NCBI GenBank assembly: GCA_036490795.1
Contig: DASXDG010000238.1
Span: 1-32,658 of the forward strand
Direction: 5' to 3'
Length of the DNA stretch: 32,658 nt
Source: JAFARZ01 sp036490795
GTDB lineage: Bacteria > Actinomycetota > Actinomycetes > Streptosporangiales > Streptosporangiaceae
In this document: piece by piece, positions 29,077 through 32,658 of the stretch
Numbering within the stretch: the stretch's first letter is position 1
Layout: the number at the start of each line of letters is the position of its first letter
The notes under the pieces: model-generated
Database searches by the model: none
What the model was told of the DNA's origin: nothing
The model's input: the letters and a program-made list of their open reading frames with translations, nothing else
Made by a program: the position numbers and the translations under genes

Positions 29077-29829
29077 GTGCGTATCGCGAGGTTCGCCAGG
29101 GGGGATGGGGTCGCGTACGGGGTCATCGATGGGGCGACGGTCGGCGAACTGCATGGCCACCCGTTCGGCGTCGACCCCGGCGGGGTCAGGCTGACCGGTC
29201 GTGTCTACCCGCTGGCCGAGGTCAGGCTGCTCGCCCCGGTGCTGCCCAGCAAGGTCATCGGCGCCGCCACGGGCTCAGCCGATGAGCCCGTGCTGTTCCT
29301 CAAGCCGTCCACGGCGGTGACCGGCCCGGGTGACGCGATCAAATACCCGGTCAAGCTCGCTGAGCGGGTCGACTGCTCCGGTGAGCTGGCGGTGATCATC
29401 GGCCGGCTGTGCCGCCAGGTGCCGCGTGAGCGGGCCGACGAGGTGATCTTCGGCTATGCCTGCGCCGGCGACGTGACGGCGCGCGACCTGCAGGCCCGCG
29501 ACGGGCAGTGGGTCAGGGCCAAGGGATTCGACACGTTCTGCCCGCTTGGTCCGTGGATGGAGACCGGTGCGCCGGATGCCGGTGACCTCGCGATCACCAC
29601 GACCGTGAACGGAACCGTCCGCGCACAGGTCCGCACATCCCAGTTGCCATGGGACGTGCAGGGGCTAGTCTCCTATGTCAGCAACGTCATGACATTGCTG
29701 CCGGGGGACGTGCTGCTCACCGGTGCTCCGGGGGACGCGGGCACCGGCCCGCTCAGCCCCGGTGATGAGATGGCGGTCGAGGTCGAGGGCATCGGCATGC
29801 TGACCAACAAGGTTGTCATCGGAGACTAG
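29077..29829 (+). CDS. Fumarylacetoacetate hydrolase family protein, lacking the RNYxxH segment
   Basis: A 250-residue FAH-fold protein; relatives hydrolyse or decarboxylate beta-diketo acids. Conserved parts are VLFLKPSTAVTGPGDAI, ERVDCSGELAVIIGR (metal-binding Glu pair), GYACAGDVTARDLQ (metal Asp), QWVRAKGFDTFCPLGPWM and MTLLPGDVLLTGAPGDAGTG. Oddity: after LPSKVIG the family normally has GRNYADHAAE, carrying a catalytic His; here the sequence runs KVIGAATGSADEPVLFLKP, so about ten residues with RNYxxH are missing. It may be inactive or use another residue. GTG 29077 is set by the family start MRIARFA; GGGAG lies about 12 nt upstream. It probably forms a unit with the DUF2630 gene. Confidence 0.88.
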   Translation: MRIARFARGDGVAYGVIDGATVGELHGHPFGVDPGGVRLTGRVYPLAEVRLLAPVLPSKVIGAATGSADEPVLFLKPSTAVTGPGDAIKYPVKLAERVDCSGELAVIIGRLCRQVPRERADEVIFGYACAGDVTARDLQARDGQWVRAKGFDTFCPLGPWMETGAPDAGDLAITTTVNGTVRAQVRTSQLPWDVQGLVSYVSNVMTLLPGDVLLTGAPGDAGTGPLSPGDEMAVEVEGIGMLTNKVVIGD

Positions 29830-29844
29830 GCCTAACATTTGTCT

Positions 29845-30654
29845 GTGGCGACGGACCCTCGGGTGAGCGATGATCACCTTCCCGGCGGTAGACCTGGCTT
29901 CCGCCGGGTCGCGGCTCTTGTCGCCCTCGTGCTGGGCCTGATCGGGCTGGTCGTTTCCGCGGCGGGTCTGGTGATCGCGATTTTGCCCAGGCATTTCACC
30001 GCGGGTCAGCGGCAGGCGATCATGGTCTGGGAAGTCGACGGGCGGTGGCGGGGCGTGCCCGCCGGGAAGATCTTTCCCGGCACGGTCGGGTACTCGCTGC
30101 CCGGCGCCGTGGTGGCGGACACTCCGGCGCTTGTGCTGCGGGCGGTCCGGGTCTCGATCGCGCCGCAGACGGGATGCGCGGCCGGCGTGTCGGACGCGGC
30201 CGCGGCCGGCGTTCTGCGCCGCGACGGGTGTGAGGCGATGCTCCGTGCTACCTATGTCGACCAGACGATGAGCTTCGTCGTGACGGTGGGCGTGGCCGTG
30301 CTGCCGTCTTCCGGTGCGGCGACCGCTGCCTCGTCCGGCTTGTCGGTCACGCAGCTGACCGCGGTGAAGGACCTGGGCGCGTCCCCGGCCGGGGTGCGGA
30401 TCCAGCATTTCGGCGGCGAGGACGGCTCCATGTACGACTACAGCAAGCAGGTGTCCGCGACGGTGGCCGCGGGTCCTTACCTGGTGCTGTACTCGGCGGG
30501 TTACGCCGACGGCAGGCCGCATGTGCAGCTGGCGGACGATTCGTATTCGCAGGCCGAGATCACCAGTCTCGCCCAGGGCGTCGCGACTAGCGTCGCGCAC
30601 GGTCTCGGGTCGGCTCCGTCTACGCCGCGCTGCCCGGGGTCGCCGGGATGCTGA
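29845..30654 (+). CDS. Membrane-anchored protein of unknown function, partner of mycosin
   Basis: A 269-residue protein not matching a family I know. A short basic N-terminus is followed by one hydrophobic helix (VAALVALVLGLIGLVVSAAG and onward, about residues 20-45), so the remaining 220 residues probably face outside. The outer part has Cys residues (TGCAAGVSD, DGCEAML and two near the C-terminus, RCPGSPGC) that could form disulfides. GTG 29845 lies 6 nt after TAACAT (29833-29838), with no ribosome site; TTG 29839 is an alternative. Its stop overlaps the protease start by 7 nt, so the two are translationally coupled and likely work together, for example as substrate, inhibitor or anchor of the protease (inference). 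Confidence 0.75.
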   Translation: MATDPRVSDDHLPGGRPGFRRVAALVALVLGLIGLVVSAAGLVIAILPRHFTAGQRQAIMVWEVDGRWRGVPAGKIFPGTVGYSLPGAVVADTPALVLRAVRVSIAPQTGCAAGVSDAAAAGVLRRDGCEAMLRATYVDQTMSFVVTVGVAVLPSSGAATAASSGLSVTQLTAVKDLGASPAGVRIQHFGGEDGSMYDYSKQVSATVAAGPYLVLYSAGYADGRPHVQLADDSYSQAEITSLAQGVATSVAHGLGSAPSTPRCPGSPGC

Positions 30655-32057
30655 GACGTTCTGTCCTGGTGTCCGTGGTGGCTGTGCTGGCCTTGCTGTC
30701 CGCGATCCCGGCCCAGGCCGACTCGATCAGGGACAGCCAGCAGTGGGTGCTCACCATGCTGAACGTCGCGTCGGCCTGGCGGGTGACCGAGGGCGAGGGC
30801 GTGACCGTCGCGGTCGTGGACAGCGGAGTGGATCCGAAGATCAGCGACCTGACCGGGCAGATTACCGCCGGCCCCGACTTCACCGGTGTCGGCACGAAGG
30901 ACTCCAACTCGAACTGGGGTGTGCACGGCACCTGGATGGCGTCGCTGATCGCCGGGCATGGTCATGACGGCGGCGGCGACGGCGTGATCGGCATCGCGCC
31001 GAAGGCCCGGGTGCTGTCGGTGCGGGTCATCCCCGACCGGGCGGACCCCGCGTATACCCAGTACGAACACGAGCCGGAGACCAGGATCCAGGATTCGCTG
31101 GCCGATGGCATCAACTACGCGGTGAGCAGCGGCGCGCGGGTGATCAGCATGTCGATCGGCTACAGTTCGCCGAGCACGGCGGTCAGGCAGGCGCTGCTGA
31201 ACGCGTACCAGCACCGGGTGGTCGTGGTCGCGTCCGCCGGGAACTCGGGTACCTACAGTTCCGGCCAGGCGCCGGAGTCGTTCCCCGCTGACTATCCCGG
31301 CGTGATCAGCGTCGGCGCGGTCAGCGCGGCCGGCAGCGTGGCGGGCTTCTCCAGCGACAACCTGTCCGTCCAGGTGGCCGCGCCCGGCGTGAACGTGCCG
31401 GCCCAGGGCAGGGACGGGCAGTACTGGTACGTGAGCGGGACCAGCCCCGCGTGCGCCCTGGTGGCCGGCGTCGCCGCGCTGATCAAGGCCAGGTACCCGG
31501 ACCTGGCGCCGGACCTGGTGGCGAAGGCGATGACGTCCACCACGACCGACCGGCCGTCCGGCGGGTACGACAGCCAGCTGGGTTTCGGCGTCGTGGACGC
31601 GGCGGCGGCCCTGGCCAAGGCGGGCCGGCTGAACCACTCGCGTTCTGGCACCGTGACGCAGGGGGTGGCGGCTGCCGCGCACTTCGGCGGCGGTCCGGCC
31701 GCGGTTCCCGCCCCGCCGGTCAGACCCCGCGGTAGCGGTCAGCTCATCTTGTTCGCGATCCTGGCGCTGACCTCGCTGGTCCTGGCCGGTGCCGCCGCCA
31801 CCAAGCTCGCCGTGCTGCGCCGCGCTCCGGCCCGGCGAGGTCGTTACGATCCGGCCGGCCCGTACGGCCCCGCAGAGCGGTACGGTCCCGGCCCCGCAGA
31901 GCCGTACGGCCCCGGCCCCGCAGAGCCGTACGGTCCCGGTTCCGCAGAGCCGTACGGTCCCCCGGGTTTTGGCCCAGCCGGGTCCCCGCCTCCTCCCGGC
32001 CCCCCTGGGCCTCTGCCTCCTCACGTTCCGTCACCCCCAGGCCAGTGGGACCGATGA
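30648..32057 (+). CDS. Mycosin-like membrane-anchored S8 subtilisin protease
   Basis: A 469-residue serine protease of the subtilisin family with the plan of type VII secretion mycosins. It has a signal peptide (MLRRSVLVSVVAVLALLSAI, cleavage near AQA), catalytic Asp58 in VAVVDSGVD, His93 in WGVHGTWMASLIAGHG, oxyanion Asn199 in SAGNSG, Ser266 in VSGTSPACALVAG, then a C-terminal membrane helix (LILFAILALTSLVLAGAAAT, about 366-385) and a cytoplasmic tail of YGPAEP-type repeats and poly-Pro. Mycosins lie in ESX loci, but no EccB/C/D or WXG100 genes are in this window, so it is an isolated relative. The start ATG 30648 overlaps the preceding gene by 7 nt; its stop overlaps the next start (ATGA). 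Confidence 0.93.
   Translation: MLRRSVLVSVVAVLALLSAIPAQADSIRDSQQWVLTMLNVASAWRVTEGEGVTVAVVDSGVDPKISDLTGQITAGPDFTGVGTKDSNSNWGVHGTWMASLIAGHGHDGGGDGVIGIAPKARVLSVRVIPDRADPAYTQYEHEPETRIQDSLADGINYAVSSGARVISMSIGYSSPSTAVRQALLNAYQHRVVVVASAGNSGTYSSGQAPESFPADYPGVISVGAVSAAGSVAGFSSDNLSVQVAAPGVNVPAQGRDGQYWYVSGTSPACALVAGVAALIKARYPDLAPDLVAKAMTSTTTDRPSGGYDSQLGFGVVDAAAALAKAGRLNHSRSGTVTQGVAAAAHFGGGPAAVPAPPVRPRGSGQLILFAILALTSLVLAGAAATKLAVLRRAPARRGRYDPAGPYGPAERYGPGPAEPYGPGPAEPYGPGSAEPYGPPGFGPAGSPPPPGPPGPLPPHVPSPPGQWDR
31868..31963 (+). repeat. 24-bp tandem repeat in the mycosin tail
   Basis: Four units of CCCCGCAGAGCCGTACGGTC plus four bases begin at 31868, 31892, 31916 and 31940, with few differences. They encode PAEPYGPG-type octapeptides of the cytoplasmic tail. 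Copy number is likely variable between strains. Confidence 0.9.
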
Positions 32058-32395
32058 CCACACCGGAACTATCAGTGGATGACGGCGGCATGCCCGAGTT
32101 CGCCAGCCATGTCCTTGACGTGGTCGACTCGATCCCGCCCGGCCGGGTCATGGCCTACGGAGACATCGCCGAGTACCTCGGCGAGGGCAAGGGCCCACGC
32201 CAGGTCGGTCGGGTCATGGCGCTGTACGGCAGCGGCGTCGCCTGGTGGCGGGTCGTTCACTCCGACGGCACCCCCGCCCCGGGCCACGATTCATCAGCGG
32301 TGTCCAACTACCTGGCCGAAGGCACCCCACTGCGATCCGCCCGCCCCCCGGTCCGCGTCGACATGCGCCACGCCCGCCACAAGCCGTCGCCCTGA
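32054..32395 (+). CDS. Alkyltransferase-like protein (MGMT family without active-site Cys)
   Basis: A 113-residue protein of the MGMT DNA-binding domain family: FASHVLDVVDSIPPGRVMAY with GDIAEYLGEGKGPRQVGRVM and WWRVVHSDGTPAPGH. Methyltransferases have PCHRV at the active site; here the segment is AWWRVVHSDG, with Trp in place of Cys, as in alkyltransferase-like (ATL) proteins that bind O6-alkylguanine and hand it to nucleotide excision repair. ATG 32054 overlaps the mycosin stop (ATGA). Relatives in Streptomyces lie next to UvrD-type helicase genes, so such genes may follow outside the window. Confidence 0.92.
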   Translation: MTTPELSVDDGGMPEFASHVLDVVDSIPPGRVMAYGDIAEYLGEGKGPRQVGRVMALYGSGVAWWRVVHSDGTPAPGHDSSAVSNYLAEGTPLRSARPPVRVDMRHARHKPSP

Positions 32396-32658
32396 CCCGT
32401 CGATCTGACGAGCCGGCGCCCGGCGCCCCCGTAACCCGGCGCCCCGGCGGCCTGACGCCGTAAGGCAACACTTGTTTTGGTAGGTTCGGGCGGACATATC
32501 GGCACATTTCGGCGGTAAAAATCGTCCCAGCCTACCAAAACATCAGTAGCGCTACTGGTGTTGTGTGACAAGTGTGACATATGTGTCGAGGTGGCACTCC
32601 TGTGTCCGCGACCATGCTTAGCCGCCGACCTGACGATCGGCCTCCCGGATTTAGCGCG
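32396..32658. promoter_or_regulatory. Terminal gap with inverted repeats, likely promoter of a gene beyond the window
   Basis: No gene is seen. TGTTTTGGTAGG (32473-32484) and CCTACCAAAACA (32531-32542) are exact 12-bp inverted repeats 46 bp apart. A second palindrome follows: AACA-T-CAGTAGC/GCTACTG-G-TGTT (32539-32562), with a perfect 14-bp core. GTGTGACA then appears twice, 9 bp apart, near 32564-32580. This stretch is AT-richer than its surroundings and looks like a promoter/operator region. Confidence 0.5.

Noticed and set aside
29845..32057. Type VII secretion (ESX) locus
   Set aside because: Only the mycosin-like protease is present; no EccB, EccC, EccD or WXG100 gene is found nearby.
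1..32658. tRNA, rRNA, insertion sequences or prophage genes
   Set aside because: I looked for tRNA-like cloverleaf ends, transposase motifs and terminal repeats with target duplications, and saw none.

Overview
The window is high-GC DNA with long codon-biased frames on both strands, many GTG starts, and gene neighbourhoods typical of Actinomycetota: sigma factor-guaB-guaB3, an LpdA-type flavoprotein next to a biotin carboxylase, ilvB-ilvN-ilvC, and a mycosin-like protease. Gene families and synteny suggest a Streptomyces/Streptosporangiales-like relative. I cannot name the genus.

Layout: (1) 1-4432, the end of an ECF-type sigma factor, a 0.5-kb repeat-bearing gap, guaB, guaB3 and trpS. (2) 4446-11898, a minus-strand D,D-carboxypeptidase, a GCS2-family ligase overlapping an M20 amidohydrolase with an odd tyrosine-rich tail, a membrane PH-domain protein, a gamma-glutamylcyclotransferase-like protein and an LpdA-type flavoprotein. 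(3) 11904-17087, a minus-strand DUF5313 protein and an acyl-CoA carboxylase alpha chain overlapping by 133 nt, then a divergent PAS-GGDEF-EAL membrane protein. (4) 17174-25670, a branched-chain amino acid block: ilvB-ilvN-ilvC, a small protein plus leuB, ilvE, and cimA (citramalate synthase). (5) 25667-32395, a choloylglycine-hydrolase-like Ntn hydrolase, an AlkZ-like glycosylase, an AXE1 esterase, a DUF2630 protein, a FAH-family protein, a membrane protein with a mycosin-like protease, and an alkyltransferase-like protein.

The most striking content is regulatory. Three transcription units of the branched-chain block (ilvB, leuB, cimA) each carry the same three-part module. It consists of a GTCTC-N7-GAGAY palindrome centred 50-54 bp upstream of a short leader ORF, a probably leaderless leader peptide with a branched-chain run (LILVL, VLI or III) followed by an Arg/Gly-rich tail, and a hairpin whose 5' arm starts 5 nt after the last branched-chain codon. 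The ilvB and cimA copies end in clear intrinsic terminators. The cimA leader carries only isoleucine in its run, matching the isoleucine-specific citramalate route. This looks like a two-layer regulon (an IclR-type NdgR/LtbR-like factor plus ribosome-mediated attenuation) tuned to a different amino acid at each gene.

A second candidate lies before guaB: a TAACGT -10 element exactly 7 nt before a nine-codon ORF, MCACRCQCS, with Cys at every second position, ending 7 nt before the guaB ATG. It resembles the polycysteine leaderless uORFs known in mycobacteria, but in front of IMP dehydrogenase. Many other genes show a TANNNT-like -10 element 6-8 nt before the start codon, so leaderless transcription appears common here.
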